A stretch of 13,738 nt of DNA from an uncultured Eubacteriales bacterium (GTDB lineage: Bacteria > Bacillota_A > Clostridia > Lachnospirales > Lachnospiraceae). Where the stretch lies: positions 1-13,738 of the forward strand of contig ONVT01000143.1 of NCBI GenBank assembly GCA_900321365.1, read 5' to 3'. Of this stretch, positions 6,224 through 13,433 are shown piece by piece. The notes below the pieces were generated by a model that was not told where the DNA came from, ran no database searches, and saw nothing but the letters and a program-made list of their open reading frames with translations. Numbering within the stretch: position 1 is the stretch's first letter; each line of letters opens with the position of its first letter. The translations under genes were made by a program, and so were the position numbers.

Positions 6224-8047
6224 TCACTGTGGCCGTACCAGAGCGCCGAATCTGCAAAGCTGCAGGCAGACGCCGCAGCCGATGCACTGCGTCCGGTCGA
6301 TCACGGCTTTGCCGTCTTTCATGCTGATGGCCGGACATCCGATCCGCATGCAGGACTTGCAGCCGACACATTTCGCAGGATCATTTTCCAGCGGTTTATC
6401 ATGGACCACCTTTTTGCCCCCGACTGTCTTGAGCAGCGCGCACGGTCTCCTGGAAATGATCACCGACGGGGCGTTAGCGGCAAGCTCCTCCTTCAGCACC
6501 TCATCGCACTGTTTAAGGTCGTACGGATCCACCACTCTGACCCGATCGATCCCCATCGATCTGACAAGGTTCTCCAGATTGATCTTCCCGCAGGGATCTC
6601 CATGGATGTCGTACCCTGTCGACGGATTCTGCTGATGGCCCGTCATGCCTGTAATCGAATTGTCCAGGATAATGACGGTGGAGTTGCTGAGGTTATAGGC
6701 AATATCGGCCAGGCTTGTCATTCCCGAATGCAGGAAGGTGGAGTCACCGATCACAGCGACGGTATTCTTCTCGGACTGCGCTCCGCAGGCTTTGTTGAAA
6801 CCGTGAAGCATGCTGACGGACGCGCCCATGCACAGATTGTTGTCCATCGCCGACAGAGGCGGCGCTCCCCCGAGGGTATAGCACCCGATGTCACCCATGA
6901 CACGGACATTCTGCCGGTGCAGGGTGTAGAACAGCCCCCTGTGGGGACATCCCGCGCACATGACCGGCGGGCGGGGCGGAATCTCGTCCTCCAGCGCCTG
7001 TGTGGTGGGGACATCCATCCCCATGACCTCACGGAGAAGATTCTGGCTGTATTCAGACTCCTTTGGAAGCAGGTTCTTCCCGCGAACCTCAAGCCCCAGC
7101 TTTCTGCAGTGATGCTCGATCACCGGATCCAGCTCTTCCACAACCCACAGCTCTTCCACTCTTGACGCGAAGTCCAGGATCAGCGTGGTGGGAAGCGGAT
7201 TCACAAGGCCGATCTTCAGTACATCAACACTGCCGCCGAACACCTCTTTCACATACTGGTAACAGGTGGAGTCGCAGATGATGCCGGTCCGGCCGATTTT
7301 CTCCTCCTCAGGACTCAGGGTACCTGTCTCCTGAGGCCATTCTTTCACCCGGTCCTTCGCCCATTCGATCCGGTTGAGGCTCACTCCCTCGAAAACGCAT
7401 TCATTTCCAAGCTCGACCAGCTTCCGGGACCGTTCCTCCACAACCGGGTGTCTGTAAATCGCGTTTGCCGGCGTCATAAGGTACTTCTGCGGATTCTTTG
7501 CATATTCCTTCTGTTCAGGGCACACCCGCTCCCCTGTCTGGACGACACTCTGGGAATGCGCGATCCGCGTGCACATCTTAATTATGACCGGGGTGTCATA
7601 GGCCTCGGAGATTCCGTAGGCCGCTTTCGCGAACGCAAGGGCCTCGGCCGAGTCCGACGGCTCCAGCATGGGGAGCTTCGCCGCGAGCGCGTGATGGCGG
7701 GAATCCTGCTCATTCTGCGAAGAATGCATCCCCGGATCATCCGCGACCACGATTACCATGCCGGCATTGACGCCGGTGTAGGACGCCGTGTACATCGGAT
7801 CCGCCGCGACGTTCATGCCCACGTGCTTCATCGCGCACATGCTCCTCTTTCCGGCAAGCGCCGCCCCGTAGGCGACCTCCATGGCGACCTTCTCGTTCGG
7901 CGCCCACTCACTGTAGATATCCCTGTACTTAGCGATCTCCTCCGTCACCTCGGTGCTGGGCGTTCCGGGATAACTGGAAGCGACACTGCATCCCGCCTCG
8001 TACAGTCCGCGGGCAAGGGCTTTGTTTCCCAGCATTAATTCCTTCAT
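6224..8047 (-). CDS. iorA: Indolepyruvate:ferredoxin oxidoreductase, alpha subunit
   Basis: A 607-residue full-length IorA. The N-terminal pyrimidine-type domain contains SYPGTPSTEV and EWAPNEKVAMEVAYGAALAG. A middle domain links to the TPP-binding domain with CAGCPHRG and GDSTFLHSG...LDNSITGMTG. The C-terminus holds two ferredoxin-like cysteine sets: C560/C563/C566/C571 and C588/C591/C594/C598, for two [4Fe-4S] clusters. The enzyme is cytoplasmic and oxygen-sensitive, acting on indole-, phenyl- and hydroxyphenylpyruvate or, in reverse, on their arylacetyl-CoAs. The ATG overlaps the stop of the TrpR-like gene by four bases (ATGA), so the two genes are translationally coupled. All key motifs are intact. 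Confidence 0.96.
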   Translation of the reverse strand: MKELMLGNKALARGLYEAGCSVASSYPGTPSTEVTEEIAKYRDIYSEWAPNEKVAMEVAYGAALAGKRSMCAMKHVGMNVAADPMYTASYTGVNAGMVIVVADDPGMHSSQNEQDSRHHALAAKLPMLEPSDSAEALAFAKAAYGISEAYDTPVIIKMCTRIAHSQSVVQTGERVCPEQKEYAKNPQKYLMTPANAIYRHPVVEERSRKLVELGNECVFEGVSLNRIEWAKDRVKEWPQETGTLSPEEEKIGRTGIICDSTCYQYVKEVFGGSVDVLKIGLVNPLPTTLILDFASRVEELWVVEELDPVIEHHCRKLGLEVRGKNLLPKESEYSQNLLREVMGMDVPTTQALEDEIPPRPPVMCAGCPHRGLFYTLHRQNVRVMGDIGCYTLGGAPPLSAMDNNLCMGASVSMLHGFNKACGAQSEKNTVAVIGDSTFLHSGMTSLADIAYNLSNSTVIILDNSITGMTGHQQNPSTGYDIHGDPCGKINLENLVRSMGIDRVRVVDPYDLKQCDEVLKEELAANAPSVIISRRPCALLKTVGGKKVVHDKPLENDPAKCVGCKSCMRIGCPAISMKDGKAVIDRTQCIGCGVCLQLCRFGALVRPQ

Positions 8048-8331
8048 TCCTGCTCCTCCAATGACTTTCTGATCTTATCCCTGAGGCATCCGGTCCCGTC
8101 GGAAAGCATCCGCTTTACGCGGCTGATCGTTGCCGAACTGGCACCTGTGTTTTTCATAATGTCCAGGTAAACCTTGTCCTGGCTGAGCATCTTTGCCACC
8201 TCAAACCTCTGTTCAAGCGCTTCAAGCTCCTTGCCGGTACACAGATCGTCAAAAAAGTCGCAGCATTCCTCATAAGAGCTGATCGTCACGATCATATCGT
8301 ACATCGCACGTCTGCGCTGTCTTTCTCTCAT
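8044..8331 (-). CDS. TrpR-related transcriptional regulator (YerC/YecD family)
   Basis: A 95-residue protein of the Trp-repressor superfamily. CDFFDDLCTGKELEALEQRFEVAKML (about 24-49) and the helix-turn-helix DIMKNTGASSATISRVKRML (about 57-76) are close to the YerC/YecD pattern. It is the first gene of the operon and overlaps iorA by four bases. The ATG at 8331 has GAGG five bases upstream. A second ATG ten codons in lacks a site. E. coli TrpR needs tryptophan as corepressor, but the ligand of YerC proteins is not established. Its position suggests it controls its own operon and, through a shared motif, the symporter. Confidence 0.9.
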   Translation of the reverse strand: MRERQRRRAMYDMIVTISSYEECCDFFDDLCTGKELEALEQRFEVAKMLSQDKVYLDIMKNTGASSATISRVKRMLSDGTGCLRDKIRKSLEEQE

Positions 8332-8421
8332 TCCGTCCTCAACACCATCCTTTCGCTCGACTGTCCCACTCCGGGATCTTTTCAGACCATCCGGAGGTCA
8401 AAATGAAGTACTGCGTTATCT

Positions 8422-8450
8422 ATCCTATCACTTTCATGCTTTAAAGTAAA
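8422..8450 (-). promoter_or_regulatory. Promoter of the trpR-like/iorAB operon
   Basis: On the minus strand TTTACT (8445-8450), 17 bases, then an extended -10, TGA-TAGGAT (hexamer 8422-8427). Both hexamers match four of six consensus bases. The candidate operator motif TGCTTTAAAG fills part of the spacer. Confidence 0.5.
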
Positions 8451-8475
8451 CCGGTTAAAGTGTTGAAGTGCTGCA
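8437..8475. promoter_or_regulatory. Candidate operator cluster in the trpR-like promoter
   Basis: TGCTTTAAAG (8437-8446) is identical to ten bases of the palindrome at 2638-2649. Next to it TTAAAGTGTTGAAGTG (8455-8470) resembles 2642-2657 of the symporter promoter, differing only by transitions. AACCGGTT lies between. The cluster spans the -35 box, a position suited to repression. Confidence 0.45.
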
Positions 8476-8496
8476 AGTCATAGTTTCTCTGTTATA

Positions 8497-8533
8497 GTTC
8501 AGAGGCCTGCCACAGGCCTGGGAGCCTTTGAAC
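8497..8533. repeat. Nested inverted repeat with two exclusive foldings
   Basis: GTTCAGAGGC (8497-8506) can pair with GCCTTTGAAC (8524-8533), one pair being G-T. Alternatively AGGCCTG (8503-8509) pairs with CAGGCCT (8513-8519) around CCA. The two foldings share bases. It sits between the divergent promoters. Together with the flanking promoters and operators it accounts for most of the 297-base gap 8332-8628. Confidence 0.45.
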
Positions 8534-8546
8534 TGTAACGTTTCTC

Positions 8547-8575
8547 TCGAATCACAATAGCGGATGTGTTACTAT
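8547..8575 (+). promoter_or_regulatory. Extended -10 promoter for the plus-strand genes
   Basis: TGT-TACTAT (hexamer 8570-8575) is a good extended -10. The -35 position (TCGAAT, 8547-8552) is poor. It gives a leader of about 47 bases to the ATG at 8629. Confidence 0.45.
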
Positions 8576-8628
8576 AGGCGTGACGGCGGTTTTGTGCATG
8601 GAATCGAAAAAAAAGGGAGGGAGCGGAT

Positions 8629-9126
8629 ATGGCGCGGAAAACGGCATTTCTCGGAGTATTCTGCGCGGCCGCTCTGATCCTTAGCTACATAGAATCTCTC
8701 ATTCCGTTTTTCGCCGGAATTCCCGGCATGAAGCTGGGGCTGGCGAACGCGGCGATCGTCACGGTTCTGTACCTGTACTCGTGGAAGGAAGCTGCGCTGG
8801 TCAACCTGGTGCGGATCCTCGCGGCGGGATTCCTGTTCGGAAACATGTTCAGCATCGTCTTCTCCGCGTCAGGCGCCGCCCTCAGCCTTTTCTGCATGCA
8901 GATGGTGAAACGGACGGACAGGTTTTCTCCCGCCGGCGTGAGCATCACAGGCGGCGTTGCCCACAACGCGGGACAGGTTGCTGCCGCCGCTGTTGTGGTT
9001 GAAAATGTGCGGATCGGATATTATTTTCTGCCTCTGGCGATCGCAGGCATCATCACTGGAGCCGTGATCGGGGTCATATCCGGAATACTGATCCCGAGGC
9101 TTCTTCCCTTGAGGCAGAATCTGTGA
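8629..9126 (+). CDS. Gx transporter family membrane protein (HepI-like)
   Basis: A 165-residue integral membrane protein with five to six hydrophobic helices. LSYIESLIPFF, PGMKLGLANAAIVTVLYLYSWKEAALVNLVRILAAGFLFGN and GGVAHNAGQV are the marks of the family once called heptaprenyl diphosphate synthase component I and now Gx transporter family, related to ECF transporter S components. It lacks any prenyltransferase DDxxD motif, so an uptake or anchoring role is more likely than synthase activity. The ATG has GGGAGGGAG upstream. It is the first gene rightward from the divergent promoter region. The substrate is unknown. Confidence 0.85.
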   Translation: MARKTAFLGVFCAAALILSYIESLIPFFAGIPGMKLGLANAAIVTVLYLYSWKEAALVNLVRILAAGFLFGNMFSIVFSASGAALSLFCMQMVKRTDRFSPAGVSITGGVAHNAGQVAAAAVVVENVRIGYYFLPLAIAGIITGAVIGVISGILIPRLLPLRQNL

Positions 9127-9258
9127 TATCTTTGTCGCGAAATGTTTTTTTCACGAATAACGGCCTCCCCTGACAGACCAGATCTCTCAGAGTGGTCCGG
9201 CATAACAGAATAGAACTCCCGAAACCGGCGTTCTCAGATAGATAAGGAAGATCGGAAC

Positions 9259-10062
9259 ATGGCGTTAATTCAGAACAGAATCGTAGTAAAGGTCGGCACA
9301 TCCAGCCTGACCAACGAAGCAGGCAATACAAACCTGAGGGCATTTGACAAAATCGCGCTGGTACTGAGCGATATCGCGAATCTCGGGTATGAGGTGATCC
9401 TCGTCTCCTCCGGAGCGATCGCGGTGGGAACGAGCAAGATGGGACTGAAGGAAAAGCCGAAGTCCATGCGCATGAAGCAGGCGGCCGCGGCGGTCGGCCA
9501 GTGTCAGAACATGTTTCTGTATGACAAGTTTTTCGGCGAGTATGGCCATACCATCGCTCAGATCCTGCTGAACGCGGCGGATATCGAGCAGGAAGAGAAA
9601 AAAGAAAACCTGACGAACACCTTTAACGCCCTTCTGGAGAGCGGGATCATCCCCATCGTCAATGAAAACGACTCCGTCAGCTACACCGAGATTGAGTCCA
9701 AGGACAGGCTCTTTGGAGACAATGACATGCTGTCCGCGGTTGTCGCGGTCCTCGTCCAGGCAAAGCGACTTGTGATCCTCTCGGATATTGACGGTTTCTA
9801 CGAGGCAGATCCGAGATTTCACCCCCAGGCAAAGCTGATCCAGAGAATCGACCAGATTGACGAGTCGCTCTACCAGCTCGCGGGAGGCGCGGGATCACGG
9901 CGCGGCACCGGAGGCATGCGGACCAAGCTGCAGGCAGCGGAGCTTGCCACCAGGCAGGGAATCGATGTGACCGTCTGCAACGGCAGAAAGCCACAGCTTC
10001 TTTATGATATCGTGAACGGAGTTCCTGCAGGCACCCTGTTTACCGGCCGCCTTTCCTTCTGA
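9259..10062 (+). CDS. proB: Glutamate 5-kinase, short form without PUA domain
   Basis: Phosphorylates glutamate to gamma-glutamyl phosphate, the first step of proline synthesis, in the cytoplasm. The amino-acid-kinase fold is complete: VVKVGTSSLT (9-18), LVSSGAIAVG, NENDSVS, FGDNDMLSAVVA, LSDIDGFYEADPR and GTGGMRTKLQAA. At 267 residues it ends after the kinase domain, so the C-terminal PUA domain of E. coli ProB is missing. This short form is common in clostridia. proA is not next to it. AAGGAAG lies about nine bases before the ATG. The 132-base upstream gap has a small hairpin (GACCA 9176-9180 with TGGTC 9193-9197) but no clear promoter or T-box, so readthrough from the upstream gene is likely. 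Confidence 0.95.
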   Translation: MALIQNRIVVKVGTSSLTNEAGNTNLRAFDKIALVLSDIANLGYEVILVSSGAIAVGTSKMGLKEKPKSMRMKQAAAAVGQCQNMFLYDKFFGEYGHTIAQILLNAADIEQEEKKENLTNTFNALLESGIIPIVNENDSVSYTEIESKDRLFGDNDMLSAVVAVLVQAKRLVILSDIDGFYEADPRFHPQAKLIQRIDQIDESLYQLAGGAGSRRGTGGMRTKLQAAELATRQGIDVTVCNGRKPQLLYDIVNGVPAGTLFTGRLSF

Positions 10063-10111
10063 AGAGGACATACCATGGAAGAGAACACACCATGGAAGAG
10101 GACATACCATT
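10061..10111 (+). repeat. Three 17-base tandem repeats with start signals
   Basis: Copies at 10061-10077, 10078-10094 and 10095-10111 share GAAGAG(G/A)ACA(T/C)ACCAT. Copies 1 and 3 are identical except for the last base. Each carries a purine-rich ribosome-binding-like stretch followed by ATG, ATG and TTG. The repeat begins inside the proB stop codon. Since 17 is not a multiple of three, the copies put their start codons in different frames. Confidence 0.85.
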
Positions 10112-10748
10112 GAACCAGAAGAAACTGTTTTCTGCCCTTCCTGTATACTCCATCCTTCCGATCATTGCCATGATCGGCATGAACTGCCTTGCATACTTCG
10201 GAACAAGACTGATTAGCGCAGGGCGCTTCCATTATAATATCGAGTCCCCGCTTGACCACCTGATTCCGGTCATTCCCGCTTTTGTGGTCATCTATATTCT
10301 CGCCTTTGCGCAGTGGTTCGTATGCTATTTCCTGATCGCATGCGAAAAGAAAGAATACTGTTATCGTTATTTCCTCGGGGAGATTCTCGCAAAGGCAATG
10401 TGCCTTGCAATCTTTATCATCCTCCCGACTACACTCAATCGCCCGGAGATCACCGGGAACGGGATCTTTGAAAAGCTGCTTCGCTTTATCTATTCGATAG
10501 ATGCTCCGGACAACCTTTTTCCCTCCATCCATTGTCTGGAGAGCTGGATGTGCTGGAGGGGCTGCAGGAAGATCGCCTGGCTGCCGGGCTGGTTTTCCCG
10601 CGCAAACCTTGTATTTACGCTCCTTGTGTTCGCATCCACCGTGTTCTGCAAGCAGCATGTCCTGATCGATATCGCCGGAGGCATTGCGGTCGCTGAGATC
10701 GGCCTGCTGATCTCCTCGAGGATTCTCAGGAACTATTTACAGAGGTAA
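10092..10748 (+). CDS. PAP2-family membrane protein (lipid phosphatase/phosphotransferase-like)
   Basis: A 218-residue protein with about six membrane helices and a PAP2 core. Motif 2 is PSIH (144-147, instead of PSGH). Motif 3 is KQHVLID (187-193) with His189 and Asp193, the presumed catalytic pair. The arginine of classical motif 3 (SRxxxxxH) is replaced by Thr183, and motif 1 (KxxxxxxRP) is not clear, as in inositol-phosphoceramide-synthase-like PAP2 proteins. Two in-frame starts compete: ATG 10092 with AGAGAA upstream, and TTG 10110 with the better AGAGGA. It precedes the flippase-like gene by four bases. It probably acts on a phospholipid or lipid pyrophosphate. The substrate is unknown. 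Confidence 0.8.
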   Translation: MEEDIPLNQKKLFSALPVYSILPIIAMIGMNCLAYFGTRLISAGRFHYNIESPLDHLIPVIPAFVVIYILAFAQWFVCYFLIACEKKEYCYRYFLGEILAKAMCLAIFIILPTTLNRPEITGNGIFEKLLRFIYSIDAPDNLFPSIHCLESWMCWRGCRKIAWLPGWFSRANLVFTLLVFASTVFCKQHVLIDIAGGIAVAEIGLLISSRILRNYLQR

Positions 10749-10752
10749 CCGC

Positions 10753-11793
10753 ATGAAGAAAAAGATCCTCTGGGCCTGCCTTTCCCTGCTGATTGCAGGA
10801 CTGACCATCCTGGCAGTCGCCTCCCAGAGCCGGACGTTCTCCCTTGCCGATCTGTGGGCCCTGATCCGGAGCGCGCACAAGGGCTGGCTCATTGCCGCGC
10901 TTTTAGCAATGTTCGGGTTCATATTCTTTGAGGGAATGGCCATCATCCGCGTCACCAGACGTCTTGGCTATCCAAAGTCACCCGCGCACGGCACCGTGTA
11001 CGGGGCGGCGGATGTGTATTTTTCCGCCATCACGCCGTCCGCCACAGGCGGACAGCCGGTATGTGCCTGGTTCATGGTACGGGACGGCATCCCGGCAGCC
11101 ACAGCGACAGTTACGCTCCTGATTACGCTGGTCATGTACACGCTGGCGCTGCTTCTGTCCGGGATTGTCACGATGGTGTTTTTCTTCCCGGTCTTTGCGG
11201 CATTTACGCCCCTGGCAAAGACCATGATCCTACTGGGCTCCACGGTCCTGCTGGCGCTTGGAATCTTTTTTCTGATGCTGCTGGTGAAACCGGCGATCCT
11301 CCACCGTATCTGTGGTGCGTTCCTGACTTTTCTGGAGAAGATTCATCTGATGCGCGGAGCAAAGAGGCTCAGGGAAAAGCTTGCCAGTGTCATGGAAGAA
11401 TACGCGCTGTGTTCGAAAATGCTGCTCGGAAAGGGGCACGTGATGGCGGAGTCGTTCTTCTGGAATCTCTGCCAGAGACTTTCCTACTTCCTTGTCACCT
11501 TCCTGCTCTTCATGGCAGTGGGGAAAGGAAGCGCCATGGCTCTGAAGGCCACATCCGTCCAGTGCCTTGCCTGCGTGGGATCAAACTGCATCCCGATTCC
11601 CGGCGCGATGGGCGCCGCCGACTACATGCTTCTTGACGGCTTCAGCCAGCTGCTGAGCCATGAAAACGCTGTCACGATGGAGATGCTCTGCAGAGGAGTC
11701 GCCTTCTACTGCAGTGTCTCGGTCGGGCTTGTGATTGTCATAATCGGTTACTTTGCCGGCAGAAAAAGAAAAACAGGAAGGAATACAACATGA
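10753..11793 (+). CDS. Flippase-like membrane protein (LPG synthase TM domain, UPF0104)
   Basis: A 346-residue protein with about eight helices. The two family hallmarks are present: ITPSATGGQP (93-102) and PIPGAMGAAD (281-290). These define the lysylphosphatidylglycerol synthetase transmembrane domain (AglD/YbhN-like). The C-terminal aminoacyltransferase domain of full MprF is absent, so it should not make lysyl-PG by itself. MprF's membrane domain flips lipids, and by analogy this protein may move phospholipids across the membrane. It ends in a basic KRKTGRNTT tail whose stop overlaps the pssA start by four bases. Confidence 0.88.
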   Translation: MKKKILWACLSLLIAGLTILAVASQSRTFSLADLWALIRSAHKGWLIAALLAMFGFIFFEGMAIIRVTRRLGYPKSPAHGTVYGAADVYFSAITPSATGGQPVCAWFMVRDGIPAATATVTLLITLVMYTLALLLSGIVTMVFFFPVFAAFTPLAKTMILLGSTVLLALGIFFLMLLVKPAILHRICGAFLTFLEKIHLMRGAKRLREKLASVMEEYALCSKMLLGKGHVMAESFFWNLCQRLSYFLVTFLLFMAVGKGSAMALKATSVQCLACVGSNCIPIPGAMGAADYMLLDGFSQLLSHENAVTMEMLCRGVAFYCSVSVGLVIVIIGYFAGRKRKTGRNTT

Positions 11794-12488
11794 TCGGATT
11801 TTATGATTATACGGTTCTGCTCACATACGGCTCGCTCATTTCCGCCATGCTGGGAATCCTGATCTGCATGGACGGGCAGGGGCACCCGTTTATCGGCGTC
11901 TTCTTCCTCATGATTTCCGGTCTGTGCGACGCGTTTGACGGGAAAGTCGCGCGGACAAAGAAAAACCGCACCATTCAGGAGATGCGCTACGGCATCCAGA
12001 TCGATTCTCTCGCGGACCTGGTCGCCTTCGGCGTGCTGCCCGCATGCATCGGCAATTCCATGCTGCGCGTGCTCCCCTCCATGCCCGAGGTCAGCAGGGT
12101 CCACCTCAACCGCATGACGGCATGGCCGTTTGTCAGCATCTTCTACACAATCATGGCGATCTATGTGCTGGCAGCGCTGGTAAGGCTTGCCTACTTCAAT
12201 GTGGAAGAGGAGATGCGCAATGACAAGCACGAAGGGGCGAGAAAGTTCTACACCGGTCTCCCGGTGACCTCCGCCTCCCTGATCTTTCCGATCCTGCTCT
12301 CCTTCCAGTACATCATCCCCTATGACATCACACCGCTGTATTTTGTGGCGATGCTCATCGTCTCCTGCCTCTTTGTGATGCCGCTTCCTGTGCGGAAGCC
12401 CGGCACCCGGGCAATCCTCGTGATGATAGCGGTCGGGGGGATCGATTTCATCGTGATGCTCTGGCTGTACATCATGAAATTACGCTGA
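11790..12488 (+). CDS. pssA: CDP-diacylglycerol-serine O-phosphatidyltransferase
   Basis: Makes phosphatidylserine from CDP-diacylglycerol and serine in the membrane. The CDP-alcohol phosphotransferase motif is intact: Asp47, Asp50-Gly51, Ala54-Arg55, Gly68, Asp72 and Asp76. There are 12 residues between AR and G instead of eight, as I recall from other clostridial PssA proteins. At 232 residues with several helices it fits the Gram-positive PssA type. The substrate is supported by the phosphatidylserine decarboxylase gene that follows. The ATG overlaps the preceding stop (ATGA), and AGGAAGG lies upstream, inside the flippase-like gene. Confidence 0.9.
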   Translation: MIGFYDYTVLLTYGSLISAMLGILICMDGQGHPFIGVFFLMISGLCDAFDGKVARTKKNRTIQEMRYGIQIDSLADLVAFGVLPACIGNSMLRVLPSMPEVSRVHLNRMTAWPFVSIFYTIMAIYVLAALVRLAYFNVEEEMRNDKHEGARKFYTGLPVTSASLIFPILLSFQYIIPYDITPLYFVAMLIVSCLFVMPLPVRKPGTRAILVMIAVGGIDFIVMLWLYIMKLR

Positions 12489-12573
12489 AAGCCAGAATCT
12501 CTGCCGCCCCAGCGGCTGAGGACGTGATATCAATTCCGTAACCGCTGATATGCTGATCTGAAAGGTTCTGTTC

Positions 12574-13401
12574 ATGGATCTTCTCTGGTTTCTTTATGAT
12601 ACTGTTCCCGGAAGGCTTCTGCTGAAGCCTCTCACAACGCCGCGCCTGTCCCGTCTTTCCGGACGCATCCTGGACCATCCCGCGTCGCGGATTCTGATCG
12701 CGCCGTTCGCCGCCAGGAACGGCATCGATATGGCGCAGTTTCAGGAGCAGCCGTATGGAAGCTTCAACGAGTTCTTCTGCAGGAAAATCCGGCCTGAGCT
12801 GAGGCCGGTCGACCAGAACCCGGATCACCTTGCCTCCCCCTGCGACGGTCTGCTCAGTGTCTATCCGATCTCTCAGGATCTCGTCCTGCCGGTGAAGCAG
12901 TCCCGGTATACGATCTCCTCTCTCCTTCGCAGCAGATCGCTTGCGAAGAGATTCGAAGGCGGCTGGTGCATGGTCTTTCGTCTGTGCGTAAACCATTACC
13001 ACCGGTATATCTTTCCGTCCGACGCGGTGAAAAGCCACCAGATCCGGATCGACGGCGTGCTGCACACCGTCCGCCCTGTGGCGCTCGAGGCGGTTCCGGT
13101 TTTTCAGGAAAATGCGCGCGAGTACTGTGTTCTCCAAACCCCCCGCTTCGGAACAGTCATCCAGATGGAGGTGGGCGCGATGCTGGTAGGACGCATCTGT
13201 AATTATTCGCGCCCCCGCCGGGTATACCGCGGCCAGGAAAAGGGACTCTTTCAGTACGGCGGATCGACCATCATCCTCCTGGTGCAGAAGGACAGGGTCC
13301 GTATCCCGCAGGAGTTTCTGGGTCGGCAGGAAGTTCCGGTTCTGATGGGGCAGATGATCGCGGAGGCGGTCCCCCGGCCGCGTGTGATGCATGGGGTGTG
13401 A
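12574..13401 (+). CDS. psd: Phosphatidylserine decarboxylase proenzyme
   Basis: Converts phosphatidylserine to phosphatidylethanolamine with a pyruvoyl cofactor. The 275-residue proenzyme has the N-terminal GSFNEFFCRKIRPELRP, SPCDG with Asp91, NHYHRYIFP with His143 at the place of the catalytic histidine, and the self-cleavage site GGST (229-232). There Gly230/Ser231 would be cut to give a beta chain and an alpha chain of about 45 residues. GGST replaces the LGST of E. coli, a variant I recall from other bacteria. The aspartate usual before YHR is His141 here. The 85-base gap after pssA holds a small GCCGC/GCGGC hairpin and AAAGG nine bases before the ATG. Confidence 0.93.
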   Translation: MDLLWFLYDTVPGRLLLKPLTTPRLSRLSGRILDHPASRILIAPFAARNGIDMAQFQEQPYGSFNEFFCRKIRPELRPVDQNPDHLASPCDGLLSVYPISQDLVLPVKQSRYTISSLLRSRSLAKRFEGGWCMVFRLCVNHYHRYIFPSDAVKSHQIRIDGVLHTVRPVALEAVPVFQENAREYCVLQTPRFGTVIQMEVGAMLVGRICNYSRPRRVYRGQEKGLFQYGGSTIILLVQKDRVRIPQEFLGRQEVPVLMGQMIAEAVPRPRVMHGV

Positions 13402-13406
13402 CTTAT

Positions 13407-13433
13407 AAAAAAATGGCCCTGCTCCGTCTTTTT
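13407..13433 (+). terminator. Weak intrinsic terminator after psd
   Basis: AAAAAAATGG can pair with CCGTCTTTTT across a 7-base loop, with one mismatch and one wobble, ending in five T. It starts six bases after the psd stop. The stem is AT-rich, so strength is doubtful. Confidence 0.4.

Noticed and set aside
9127..9258. T-box or riboswitch ahead of proB
   Set aside because: The gap is only 132 bases, with no T-box-like conserved core and no terminator/antiterminator pair; just one small hairpin.
10075..10113. 12-codon leader peptide as a separate gene
   Set aside because: It arises from the 17-base repeat and has no conserved features visible, so it is kept as an observation rather than annotated as a gene.
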